Shown one piece after another: positions 1 to 5,773 of a stretch of 5,964 bases of DNA. A program made the translations under genes and the position numbers. Source of the DNA: an uncultured Mucilaginibacter sp. (GTDB lineage: Bacteria; Bacteroidota; Bacteroidia; Sphingobacteriales; Sphingobacteriaceae); assembly GCA_946479225.1 (NCBI GenBank), contig CAMLFI010000179.1, forward strand, positions 1 to 5,964, in the 5' to 3' direction. Every line of letters starts with the position of its first letter. The first letter of the stretch is position 1. The notes under the pieces are model-generated. The model did not search any database. It was not told the DNA's origin and saw nothing but the letters and a program-made list of their open reading frames with translations.

Positions 1-937
1 TGTTTGAGTCGATTGATTTTTGTGACTCAACACCTGTTGCAACGCTTTTGTATAGGTCTTCAAATACTGGTTTAGTAGCATCACGGAATTTTTTCCACCA
101 ATCTAAAGCACCACGTTGTGCGGTAGTTGAGCAATTAGCATACATCCAGTCCATACCGTTTTCTGCAACTAATGGCATTAATGATTGAGTTAACTCTTCA
201 ACAGTTTCGTTGAAAGACTCAGACGGTGAGTGACCATTGCTGCGTAATACTTCGTATTGTGCAGCGAAAATACCCTGGATACAACCCATCAACGTACCAC
301 GCTCGCCGGTCAAGTCGCTATATACTTCTTTACGGAAATCTGTTTCGAACAAGTAACCGCTACCTACAGCAATACCTAAAGCTATAACACGGTCAAACGC
401 GTTACCTGTAGCATCCTGGAAGATTGCGTAGCTTGAGTTTAAGCCACGGCCTTGCAAGAACATACGGCGCAATGAAGTACCAGATCCTTTAGGAGCAACC
501 AAAAACACGTCAACATCAGCAGGAGGAATAATACCGGTTTGCTCGTTGAAAGTGATACCGAAACCATGAGAGAAGTATAATGCTTTACCCGGGGTTAAGT
601 GTTTTTTAACTGTTGGCCACAAAGCGATCTGAGCCGCGTCGCTCAACAGATAGCAAATTATAGTTCCTCTTTCTAAAGCTTCTTCAATTTCAAAAAGGGT
701 TTCGCCCGGTACAAAGCCATCAGCAATAGCTTTATCCCATGTTTTTGAATTTTTACGCTGACCAACAATTACGTTGATGCCATTGTCTTTTTGGTTTAGC
801 GCTTGGCCAGGACCTTGAACACCGTAACCAATAACTGCTACGGTTTCGTTTTTAAGGATGTCCTGTGCTTTTGCCAAAGGAAACTCCTCGCGGGTTACTA
901 CATTTTCTTCAGTACCACCGAAATTTAATTTTGCCAT
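1..937 (-). CDS. ilvC: Ketol-acid reductoisomerase (IlvC), 3' end cut off by window edge
   Basis: Catalyses the Mg- and NAD(P)H-dependent isomerisation and reduction of acetolactate/acetohydroxybutyrate to the dihydroxy acids of valine and isoleucine synthesis, in the cytoplasm. I read 312 codons from the ATG at 937-935 (start MAKLNFGGTEENVV) with no stop before base 1. The Rossmann dinucleotide motif GYGVQGPG lies at residues 37-44. A basic loop at about 60-67 (QRKNSKTW) suggests NADPH preference (inference). SHGFGI is at 123-128. Family metal and catalytic residues align as D208, E212, E244 and E248, with S270 in NCSTTAQRG. With the last catalytic Ser at 270, the length fits the short class I form (about 330-350 aa), so roughly 35 residues should be missing; the long E. 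coli-type duplication looks unlikely but cannot be excluded. It is the last ilv gene visible, 113 bp after ilvN. The start is preceded by an A-rich stretch without a Shine-Dalgarno sequence, as is common in Bacteroidota. Confidence 0.97.
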   Translation of the reverse strand, partial: MAKLNFGGTEENVVTREEFPLAKAQDILKNETVAVIGYGVQGPGQALNQKDNGINVIVGQRKNSKTWDKAIADGFVPGETLFEIEEALERGTIICYLLSDAAQIALWPTVKKHLTPGKALYFSHGFGITFNEQTGIIPPADVDVFLVAPKGSGTSLRRMFLQGRGLNSSYAIFQDATGNAFDRVIALGIAVGSGYLFETDFRKEVYSDLTGERGTLMGCIQGIFAAQYEVLRSNGHSPSESFNETVEELTQSLMPLVAENGMDWMYANCSTTAQRGALDWWKKFRDATKPVFEDLYKSVATGVESQKSIDSN

Positions 938-952
938 TGTTTTGTTTTTATT

Positions 953-996
953 GATTTTATTGTGATTTCACTGATCTTATTGCGATTTCACTGATT
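953..996. repeat. 20-bp tandem repeat in the ilvN-ilvC spacer
   Basis: Two adjacent 20-bp units (953-972 and 973-992) have the form GAtTTATTGyGATTTCACT and differ at two positions. A degenerate third start, GATTT, follows at 993. The array fills the space just upstream of the ilvC start. It makes no convincing hairpin. It looks like a slippage-type simple repeat; function unknown. Confidence 0.8.
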
Positions 997-1023
997 TAGT
1001 TTAATGATTATTATTTCTTCAAT

Positions 1024-1050
1024 ACTCCCCCTTTAGGGGGTTGGGGGGCT
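1024..1050. repeat. C/G-run hairpin element directly after the ilvN stop
   Basis: On the plus strand CCCCC, TTTA and GGGGG (1026-1040) form a perfect 5-bp GC stem with a 4-nt loop, followed by TT and a GGGGGG run (1043-1048). The element abuts the ilvN stop codon (1051-1053). In the minus-strand transcript the hairpin is not followed by a U-run, so it is not a canonical intrinsic terminator. It may instead stabilise a 3' end or lower read-through into ilvC. I recall very similar C/G-run elements as abundant intergenic repeats in Bacteroidota genomes (recollection, not checked). Confidence 0.65.
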
Positions 1051-1659
1051 TTACATTGTAAATACTTTCTGCCCCTTATTCAAATATTCATTCTCCATCA
1101 CTTCCTCCCCCGGTTCCATTCTTTCAAACTCGCGTAGTTTGGTATTAAAGCCTTCGCTGTTTTTAATAATTGCTACCCTGGCGCTGCGTACAAATTCTAT
1201 CAGGCCGTAAGGCTGTAAAATGGCGATCAGATTGTCCGTTTCTTCGCGATGTCCTGTTGTTTCAAACACGGTGTAATCCTTACGGATAACCACTGCGCGT
1301 GCGCCATTTTCGCGCAGCAAACGTTCAACACTCACCTTCTCGGCAATTACATCTGTAGACACCTTATAAAGTGCCAGCTCCTGCCAGATAATGTCTTCGT
1401 TAGTGTTGTAATAAACCTTCAATACTTCTACCTGCTTCTCTATCTGGCGGGTAAGTTTACGTACAACTTCTTCCGACTCTGTAATAACTATATTAAAGCG
1501 GTGTATGCTTTCCACTTCAGATGGCGAAGTGTTTAAGCTGTCTATATTGATCTTACGGCGCGTAAATATAATAGCTATGCGGTTTAACAACCCTACCTGG
1601 TTTTCAGTGTAGATGGTGATATTAAACTCTTTTTTTTCTATATCCTGATGATCGCTCAT
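1051..1659 (-). CDS. ilvN: Acetolactate synthase small (regulatory) subunit
   Basis: Regulatory partner of IlvB: it raises catalytic activity and confers valine feedback inhibition. The 202-residue protein has an N-terminal ACT domain at about residues 12-85 (ENQVGLLNRIAIIF, then NIDSL) and a C-terminal small-subunit domain at about 95-172. Aligned from memory to E. coli IlvH with an offset of 9, the valine-site residues N11, G14 and N29 correspond to N20, G23 and N38, all conserved, so the holoenzyme is probably valine-sensitive (inference). Compared with IlvH (163 aa) there is a 9-residue N-terminal extension and a charged C-terminal tail of about 30 residues (about 173-202). The gene lies 81 bp after ilvB and 113 bp before ilvC on the same strand, which fits a single operon. 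The start is ATG with an A-rich upstream region and no clear ribosome binding site. The symbol ilvH would be equally valid. Confidence 0.96.
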   Translation of the reverse strand: MSDHQDIEKKEFNITIYTENQVGLLNRIAIIFTRRKINIDSLNTSPSEVESIHRFNIVITESEEVVRKLTRQIEKQVEVLKVYYNTNEDIIWQELALYKVSTDVIAEKVSVERLLRENGARAVVIRKDYTVFETTGHREETDNLIAILQPYGLIEFVRSARVAIIKNSEGFNTKLREFERMEPGEEVMENEYLNKGQKVFTM

Positions 1660-1675
1660 TGTCTTTTTAGTTTAT

Positions 1676-1703
1676 TGGTCATTAGCCACTGGTCATTGGT
1701 TCT
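1676..1703. repeat. Heptamer repeat (TGGTCAT type) in the ilvB-ilvN spacer
   Basis: Four 7-bp units start at 1676, 1683, 1690 and 1697. Units 1 and 3 are identical (TGGTCAT), unit 4 begins TGGT, and unit 2 is diverged (TAGCCAC). A single 7-bp gap (1704-1710) separates this array from the next heptamer array at 1711, so both share one 7-bp register. It lies 17 bp upstream of the ilvN start. No function recognised. Confidence 0.65.
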
Positions 1704-1710
1704 TTAAATA

Positions 1711-1738
1711 CCTTTTACCTTTCAGCTTTAACCTTTTA
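1711..1738. repeat. 28-bp heptamer array, copy A, just after the ilvB stop
   Basis: Four 7-bp units of consensus CCTTTNA (third unit starting with G) begin at 1711, 1718, 1725 and 1732. The whole 28-bp block is identical to 3548-3575. It begins 2 nt after the ilvB stop codon in the direction of transcription. In the mRNA it reads as A/G-rich units of the form TNAAAGG. Function unknown. Confidence 0.88.
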
Positions 1739-1740
1739 TC

Positions 1741-3477
1741 TTATTTCAACCTGATTTCTGATACACTGCATCCCTGTGGTACCATCGGGAACACGTTGTT
1801 CTCTTTCAAAACATTCACTTCTAGCAGGAATGAACCATTGGTTTCCAACATTTCTTTTAAAGCACCCGGCAGATCGGCACGTTCTTTTATGCTCTTGCCC
1901 GGAATGCGGTATGCAGCTGCCAGCGCCACAAAATCAGGGCTTTCAATATCAACAAAAGAGTAACGGCGCGAGTTAAACAACTCCTGCCATTGGCGCACCA
2001 TGCCTAAAAAGTGATTATTAAGAATGATGATCTTAACATCAACACCGCTTTGCATAATAGTACCCAGCTCCTGGCAAGTCATCTGGAAACCGCCATCACC
2101 TATAATGGCTACAACTGTTCTATCCTGAGCGCCATATTTAGCGCCTATAGCAGCAGGTAACGCAAAACCCATAGTACCCAAACCGCCGCTGGTAACGTTG
2201 CTGCGTGTTTTGTTGAACTGAGCATAACGGCAAGCCACCATTTGGTGCTGACCAACGTCAGTAACTATTATAGCCTCTCCATTGGTGAGGTCATTTAGTT
2301 GTTTGATTACCTCGCCCATGGTCATTTCACCTTTAGTAGGGTTCAATTCTTTATGGATGACCGCTTCAACTTCCTGGCGGGTGTACTCGTGGAATTTGTT
2401 AACCCAGTCTGTATGTTGTTTTTCTTCAACCAAGGCGGTAAGCATTGGTAGCGTCTCTTTACAGTCGCCCCAAACGGGTACGGTTACTTTAACGTTCTTG
2501 TCAATCTCGGCCGGGTCGATATCAAGATGCACTACCTGCGCCTGCTTAGCATATTTATCTAAACGGCCGGTTACACGATCGTCAAAACGCATACCTATAG
2601 CGATCAGTACATCGCATTCGTTAGTTAAAACGTTAGGACCATAATTGCCATGCATACCCAACATACCCACATTAAGCGGATGCGAAGTTGGTATAGCACC
2701 TGCCCCTAATACTGTCCATGCCGCAGGGATACCGCTCTTTTCAACAAAAGCTTTAAACTCTTGCTCTGCACTGCCTAAAATCACTCCCTGACCAAATAAT
2801 ATAAATGGCTTTTTAGCTTGATTGATCAGCGTGGCAGCTTGTTCAACATATTGCGAACGTACAATTGGTTTCGGTCTGTAGCTGCGAATATGACTACACG
2901 GCGTATAACCTTCGTAATCAAATAGCTGTATCTGGGCATTCTTTGTAATGTCGATCAATACCGGACCGGGTCTGCCGCTTCTTGCTATGTAAAAAGCTTT
3001 AGCCATTATCTCCGGGATCTCGGTAGCATCAGTAACCTGGTAGTTCCATTTGGTTACAGGTGTAGTGATGTTGATCACGTCCGTCTCCTGAAAAGCATCA
3101 GTACCCAATAAATGCGCGAAAACCTGACCTGTTACGCATACTAAAGGCGTGCTGTCTATCTGCGCATCAGCTAAACCTGTTACCAGGTTGGTAGCGCCGG
3201 GACCACTGGTAGCGAATACTACGCCCACTTTACCTGATGTACGCGCGTAACCCTGACCGGCGTGTATACCACCCTGCTCATGGCGAACCAAAATGTGGTT
3301 TAGTTTTTCGTTATAATCATATAAAGCATCGTAAATAGGCATAATTGCCCCGCCCGGATAACCAAAAATGGTATCAACTCCCTCTGCTATCAATGCTTCT
3401 AATACCGCTGCCGATCCTGTGATGTTTACAGTCTCTTTAGCCGGTGTGTTTAGTATTTCCTGTTGTGCAACTTCCAT
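1741..3477 (-). CDS. ilvB: Acetolactate synthase large (catalytic) subunit
   Basis: Thiamine diphosphate enzyme that condenses two pyruvates to acetolactate, or pyruvate with 2-ketobutyrate to acetohydroxybutyrate, the first common step of valine, leucine and isoleucine synthesis. The 578-residue length is normal for the family. The N-terminal pyrimidine-binding domain (about 19-185) contains FGYPGGAIMP and the cofactor-activating glutamate E67 in RHEQGG. The central FAD-type domain (about 205-345) includes GMRFDDRVTGR. The C-terminal PP domain (about 385-555) carries the ThDP/Mg motif GDGGF (460-464) through NN (487-488), with D461 and N488 the expected Mg ligands. TDAFQETD (126-133) and the active-site tryptophan W497 (VRQWQEL) mark it as an anabolic synthase rather than pyruvate oxidase or glyoxylate carboligase. 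The ATG at 3477 leaves 18 residues before the conserved core, typical for the group. It lies 99 bp after ilvD and 81 bp before its partner ilvN. Confidence 0.98.
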   Translation of the reverse strand: MEVAQQEILNTPAKETVNITGSAAVLEALIAEGVDTIFGYPGGAIMPIYDALYDYNEKLNHILVRHEQGGIHAGQGYARTSGKVGVVFATSGPGATNLVTGLADAQIDSTPLVCVTGQVFAHLLGTDAFQETDVINITTPVTKWNYQVTDATEIPEIMAKAFYIARSGRPGPVLIDITKNAQIQLFDYEGYTPCSHIRSYRPKPIVRSQYVEQAATLINQAKKPFILFGQGVILGSAEQEFKAFVEKSGIPAAWTVLGAGAIPTSHPLNVGMLGMHGNYGPNVLTNECDVLIAIGMRFDDRVTGRLDKYAKQAQVVHLDIDPAEIDKNVKVTVPVWGDCKETLPMLTALVEEKQHTDWVNKFHEYTRQEVEAVIHKELNPTKGEMTMGEVIKQLNDLTNGEAIIVTDVGQHQMVACRYAQFNKTRSNVTSGGLGTMGFALPAAIGAKYGAQDRTVVAIIGDGGFQMTCQELGTIMQSGVDVKIIILNNHFLGMVRQWQELFNSRRYSFVDIESPDFVALAAAYRIPGKSIKERADLPGALKEMLETNGSFLLEVNVLKENNVFPMVPQGCSVSEIRLK

Positions 3478-3490
3478 ACTCTTATTTTTT

Positions 3491-3518
3491 ATTTCGAATT
3501 TCGAATGTTCGATTTCGA
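3491..3518. repeat. Heptamer repeat (ATTTCGA) upstream of ilvB
   Basis: 7-bp units start at 3491, 3498, 3505 and 3512. Units 1, 2 and 4 are exactly ATTTCGA; unit 3 is the variant ATGTTCG. The array places the palindrome TTCGAA at 3493-3498, 3500-3505 and 3514-3519. T-rich sequence flanks both sides. It ends 13 bp upstream of the ilvB start, within the region that would be bound by an initiating ribosome. Confidence 0.85.
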
Positions 3519-3547
3519 ATTTATTTTTCTATCAATTTATTTTAAAG

Positions 3548-3575
3548 CCTTTTACCTTTCAGCTTTAACCTTTTA
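3548..3575. repeat. 28-bp heptamer array, copy B, just after the ilvD stop
   Basis: Exact 28-bp match to 1711-1738, built of four CCTTTNA-type heptamers starting at 3548, 3555, 3562 and 3569. It begins 1 nt after the ilvD TAG stop (3577-3579) in the direction of transcription. The flanks resemble copy A only briefly (TTTAAA on the far side), so the shared unit is essentially the array itself. Confidence 0.88.
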
Positions 3576-3576
3576 C

Positions 3577-5283
3577 CTAAAATTCATCCGTAACGCAACC
3601 TTCGGCGGCTGATTTTACGGTTTTGGCATATCTGTAAAGCAAGCCCTTGCTCACTTTTAGTTCCGGTTGCTGCCATGCAGCTTTACGGGCGGCCATTTCT
3701 TCGTCGGTTAGTATCACATTGATCTGGTTGGTTGTCGCGTCAATAATGATCTTGTCCTCGTCTTTTATTAAACCTATCTCCCCACCGTCGTATGCCTCGG
3801 GGGTGATGTGGCCTACCACAAACCCATGTGTTCCGCCGCTAAATCTGCCGTCAGTAATCAGTGCTACCGAGCTGCCTAAACCTGCGCCAAATATGGCTGA
3901 TGTTGGCTTAAGCATCTCGGGCATACCCGGCGCGCCTTTAGGGCCCACATTGCGGATAACCACCACATCACCTTTTTTGACTCGGCCGCTTGATATGCCT
4001 GCAATCAGTTCAAACTCGCCATCAAATACGCGGGCAGGTCCTTCAAAATGAGTACCTTCTTTACCGCTTATTTTGGCTACACTACCACCCTTGGCAATAT
4101 TGCCGTATAGTATCTGTAAGTGACCGGTAGCCTTTACAGGCGCTTCAACCGGCCATATAATTTTCTGTGTGTCAAATGACATTTCAGGTACTTCTGCCAA
4201 GTTCTCGGCAATGGTTTTACCGGTAACAGTTATGCAATCGCCATGTAACCAGCCTTGTGCAAGGCAATATTTCATAACAGCAGGTACACCACCTACATTA
4301 TGCAGATCTTCCATCATGTATTTACCGCTTGGCTTCATATCGGCCAATACAGGTATACGGTTACTTATCAATTGGAAATCGTCCTGAGTTAATTTAACGC
4401 CAACGCTTTTCGCCATGGCTATCATGTGCAATACTGCATTGGTGCTTCCGCCTAATACCATTATGATCACCATAGCATTTTCAAATGCTTCGCGGGTCAT
4501 TATGTCACTCGGTTTGATATCTTTTTCTAAAAGTATTTTAATGGCTTTACCAGCCGCTAAACATTCCGCTTTTTTCTCTTCGCTTAAAGCAGGGTTGCTT
4601 GATGAGTAGGGCAAGCTCATGCCCAAAGCTTCGATAGCAGCAGCCATGGTATTAGCAGTGTAAACACCACCGCAGGCGCCCGCGCTCGGACAAGCGTTTT
4701 TAATTACGCCCATAAAATCTTCAGGACTGATCTGTCCTGCAATCTTTTTACCTAAAGCCTCAAATGCTGATACAATATTTAGGTCCTCGCCTTTCCAATG
4801 GCCTGGTTTGATTGTACCACCATATACCATTATAGATGGGCGGTTTAAACGGCCCATAGCCATAATAGAGCCCGGCATGTTTTTATCGCAGCCCGGCAGG
4901 GTAATTAAACCATCATAATATTGCGCGCCGGTAACGGCCTCAATTGAATCGGCAATAACATCTCTGCTAACCAAAGAATAACGCATACCTTCGGTACCGT
5001 TGCTCATGCCATCGCTTACACCTATTGTATGGAAGATCAGTCCAACCAGATCTTCGGCCCAAATGCCTTGCTTAACAATCTTAGCCAGATCATTCAAGTG
5101 CATGTTACAAGTGTTACCATCATAACCCATACTGGCAACGCCAACCTGGGCTTTTTGCATATCTTCATCAGTTAAACCAATGCCGTAAAGCATAGCCTGA
5201 GCTGCAGGTTGTGTTGGATCCTGCGTAAAGGTTTTGCTATACTTATTCAATTCCACTCCGTTACTGATGTTAGATGAACTCAT
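3577..5283 (-). CDS. ilvD: Dihydroxy-acid dehydratase
   Basis: Iron-sulfur enzyme that dehydrates 2,3-dihydroxy-isovalerate and 2,3-dihydroxy-3-methylvalerate to the 2-keto acids preceding valine and isoleucine. The 568-residue length matches the shorter, plant/cyanobacterial-like branch rather than the 616-residue E. coli type. Three candidate cluster cysteines are present: C59 (GNTCN), C132 (PGCDKNMPG) and C204 (AGACGG), the pattern of the [2Fe-2S] enzymes, so that cluster type is inferred. Expected Mg ligands are D91, D133 and E456 (MPEM); K134 matches the carbamylated lysine; S482 in [10 protein letters not shown] is the likely catalytic base. The ATG at 5283 opens [17 protein letters not shown], a normal N-terminus for the family, again without a Shine-Dalgarno sequence. 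It is the first gene of the ilv operon, with a promoter candidate about 110 bp upstream. Stop codon TAG. Edd and sugar-acid dehydratases are relatives, but the ilvBNC context settles the assignment. Confidence 0.98.
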   Translation of the reverse strand: MSSSNISNGVELNKYSKTFTQDPTQPAAQAMLYGIGLTDEDMQKAQVGVASMGYDGNTCNMHLNDLAKIVKQGIWAEDLVGLIFHTIGVSDGMSNGTEGMRYSLVSRDVIADSIEAVTGAQYYDGLITLPGCDKNMPGSIMAMGRLNRPSIMVYGGTIKPGHWKGEDLNIVSAFEALGKKIAGQISPEDFMGVIKNACPSAGACGGVYTANTMAAAIEALGMSLPYSSSNPALSEEKKAECLAAGKAIKILLEKDIKPSDIMTREAFENAMVIIMVLGGSTNAVLHMIAMAKSVGVKLTQDDFQLISNRIPVLADMKPSGKYMMEDLHNVGGVPAVMKYCLAQGWLHGDCITVTGKTIAENLAEVPEMSFDTQKIIWPVEAPVKATGHLQILYGNIAKGGSVAKISGKEGTHFEGPARVFDGEFELIAGISSGRVKKGDVVVIRNVGPKGAPGMPEMLKPTSAIFGAGLGSSVALITDGRFSGGTHGFVVGHITPEAYDGGEIGLIKDEDKIIIDATTNQINVILTDEEMAARKAAWQQPELKVSKGLLYRYAKTVKSAAEGCVTDEF

Positions 5284-5395
5284 TTTTATTACGTATTATG
5301 CGCTATAGGTTTTAGGGTTCTCGCCCTTTGTATTTCTGTTTATGTAAGATAGAGATACCCTTATAAACTGGCAATAGCTTATCACGAAAATTTTA

Positions 5396-5426
5396 AAAAG
5401 ATATATTATTCTGTTTTAATATCAAA
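5396..5426 (-). promoter_or_regulatory. Candidate Bacteroidota-type promoter for the ilv operon
   Basis: On the minus strand TTTG (5426-5423) is followed after exactly 19 nt by TATCTTTT (5403-5396). This matches the Bacteroidota primary sigma consensus TTTG-N19-21-TAnnTTTG except for the final G. Transcription would start near 5390, leaving a leader of about 105 nt before ilvD. The surrounding sequence is very AT-rich, so chance matches are possible. A second, poorer match (TTTG near 5490, TATATTCT near 5466) lies upstream. Confidence 0.45.
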
Positions 5427-5517
5427 TACATACTATAAATATCTAAAGTAATATAAATATAAGAATATAATTTTTAAGCTGCTATACCAAAGTTCAAAAC
5501 GGTATTCAGTATGGTTT

Positions 5518-5531
5518 TTATGCATGCATAA
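5518..5531. promoter_or_regulatory. 14-bp perfect palindrome, possible operator
   Basis: TTATGCATGCATAA is a perfect dyad centred between 5524 and 5525, about 90 bp upstream of the candidate -33 box. Its size suits a dimeric regulator, but no regulator gene is in the window and part of the symmetry comes from the simple ATGC alternation. A weaker inverted repeat, TAGGC / GCCTA, lies next to it (5536-5540 / 5549-5553). Confidence 0.3.
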
Positions 5532-5575
5532 TAAGTAGGCTAAATTCTGCCTAAAATTGGGTAGATGGCGAGAAA

Positions 5576-5603
5576 AGTTGGCAGTTTTTAGTTGGCAGTG
5601 GAT
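5576..5603. repeat. Heptamer repeat (AGTTGGC) upstream of the ilv promoter
   Basis: 7-bp units start at 5576, 5583, 5590 and 5597. Units 1 and 3 are identical (AGTTGGC), while 2 and 4 keep AGT and diverge. As a direct repeat it is AGTTGGCAGT at 5576-5585 and 5590-5599. The period matches the arrays inside the operon, though the unit sequence is unrelated. Confidence 0.6.
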
Positions 5604-5646
5604 ATATTTTTTTTTGAGGAATTTAAACTAAAGTGTCTGCAAATTT

Positions 5647-5710
5647 AGGGGGTGGCTCACGGGGGCTCACAGGGCTCAGGGTGGCTCACCCCGGCTCTGA
5701 GCCACCCCCT
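5647..5710. repeat. GC-rich GGCTCA cluster with 13-bp terminal inverted repeat
   Basis: A 64-bp G/C-rich island in AT-rich surroundings. Perfect 13-bp inverted arms (AGGGGGTGGCTCA at 5647-5659, its complement at 5698-5710) enclose a 38-nt centre. GGCTCA recurs at 5654, 5664, 5673 and 5683, with GGCTCT at 5693, a spacing of 9-10 bp or about one helical turn. The 11-mer GGGTGGCTCAC occurs at 5650-5660 and 5679-5689, and an inner 5-bp arm pair (5660-5664 / 5689-5693) could extend the cruciform. Neither strand has a following T-run, so it is not a normal terminator. Possibly a protein-binding repeat or a transposon-end remnant. Confidence 0.75.
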
Positions 5711-5726
5711 GTATCCGAATAAAACA

Positions 5727-5755
5727 AAAAATGCCCGACAAAGCCAGGCATTTTT
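5727..5755 (-). terminator. Rho-independent terminator of the upstream propeller gene
   Basis: AAAAATGCC (5727-5735) and GGCATTTTT (5747-5755) form a perfect 9-bp stem. Read as minus-strand RNA, the interior pairs further through two G-U wobbles (UGGC with GUCG), giving a 13-bp stem with a UUU loop followed by a U-run. On the plus strand those wobbles become A-C mismatches, so the element is built for minus-strand transcription. It starts 18 bp after the stop of the gene at 5774 and insulates the ilv operon from it. Confidence 0.88.
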
Positions 5756-5773
5756 AAATTACATATTGAAATA

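Larger units (their letters stand above)
5284..5773. other. 490-bp gene-free region between the propeller gene and ilvD
   Basis: No credible coding sequence on either strand; a plus-strand ATG at 5565 stops after eight codons. In order of ilv transcription it holds a terminator (5727-5755), a GC-rich repeat/palindrome (5647-5710), a heptamer repeat (5576-5603), a 14-bp palindrome (5518-5531), an AT-rich stretch (about 5400-5480) and the best promoter candidate (5396-5426). The predicted leader of about 105 nt contains no ATG, so no leader-peptide attenuation is visible. Its only hairpin is a weak AGGG/CCCT stem near 5312-5325. Confidence 0.7.

Noticed and set aside
1249..1536. Plus-strand open frame of 95 codons inside ilvN
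   Set aside because: Lies antisense within a well-conserved gene, has Cys/Phe/Tyr-rich composition and no recognisable family; a shadow frame.
1676..1738. Spacer repeats as a CRISPR array
   Set aside because: Repeats are contiguous 7-mers without unique spacers, and no cas genes are present.
2282..2644. Plus-strand open frame of 120 codons inside ilvB
   Set aside because: Antisense to conserved ilvB codons; Ser/Thr-rich low-information protein, no start context.
3368..3568. Plus-strand open frame spanning the ilvB start and spacer
   Set aside because: Covers the repeat arrays and the ilvB N-terminus; no family resemblance.
3647..4051. Plus-strand open frame of 134 codons inside ilvD
   Set aside because: Antisense to conserved ilvD; Pro/Ser-rich translation is the usual mirror of the coding strand.
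5565..5591. Short plus-strand ATG reading frame (MARKVGSF)
   Set aside because: Ends after eight codons within the heptamer repeat; no ribosome binding site and on the wrong strand for an ilv leader peptide.
5640..5647. Perfect minus-strand TAAATTTG (-7 box) at the edge of the GC-rich palindrome
   Set aside because: No TTTG or TTG lies 19-21 nt upstream, where the sequence is the GC-rich repeat; kept only as an alternative start.
5647..5710. GC-rich palindrome as an intrinsic terminator
   Set aside because: Neither strand has a T-run after the stem, and a clear terminator already lies at 5727-5755.
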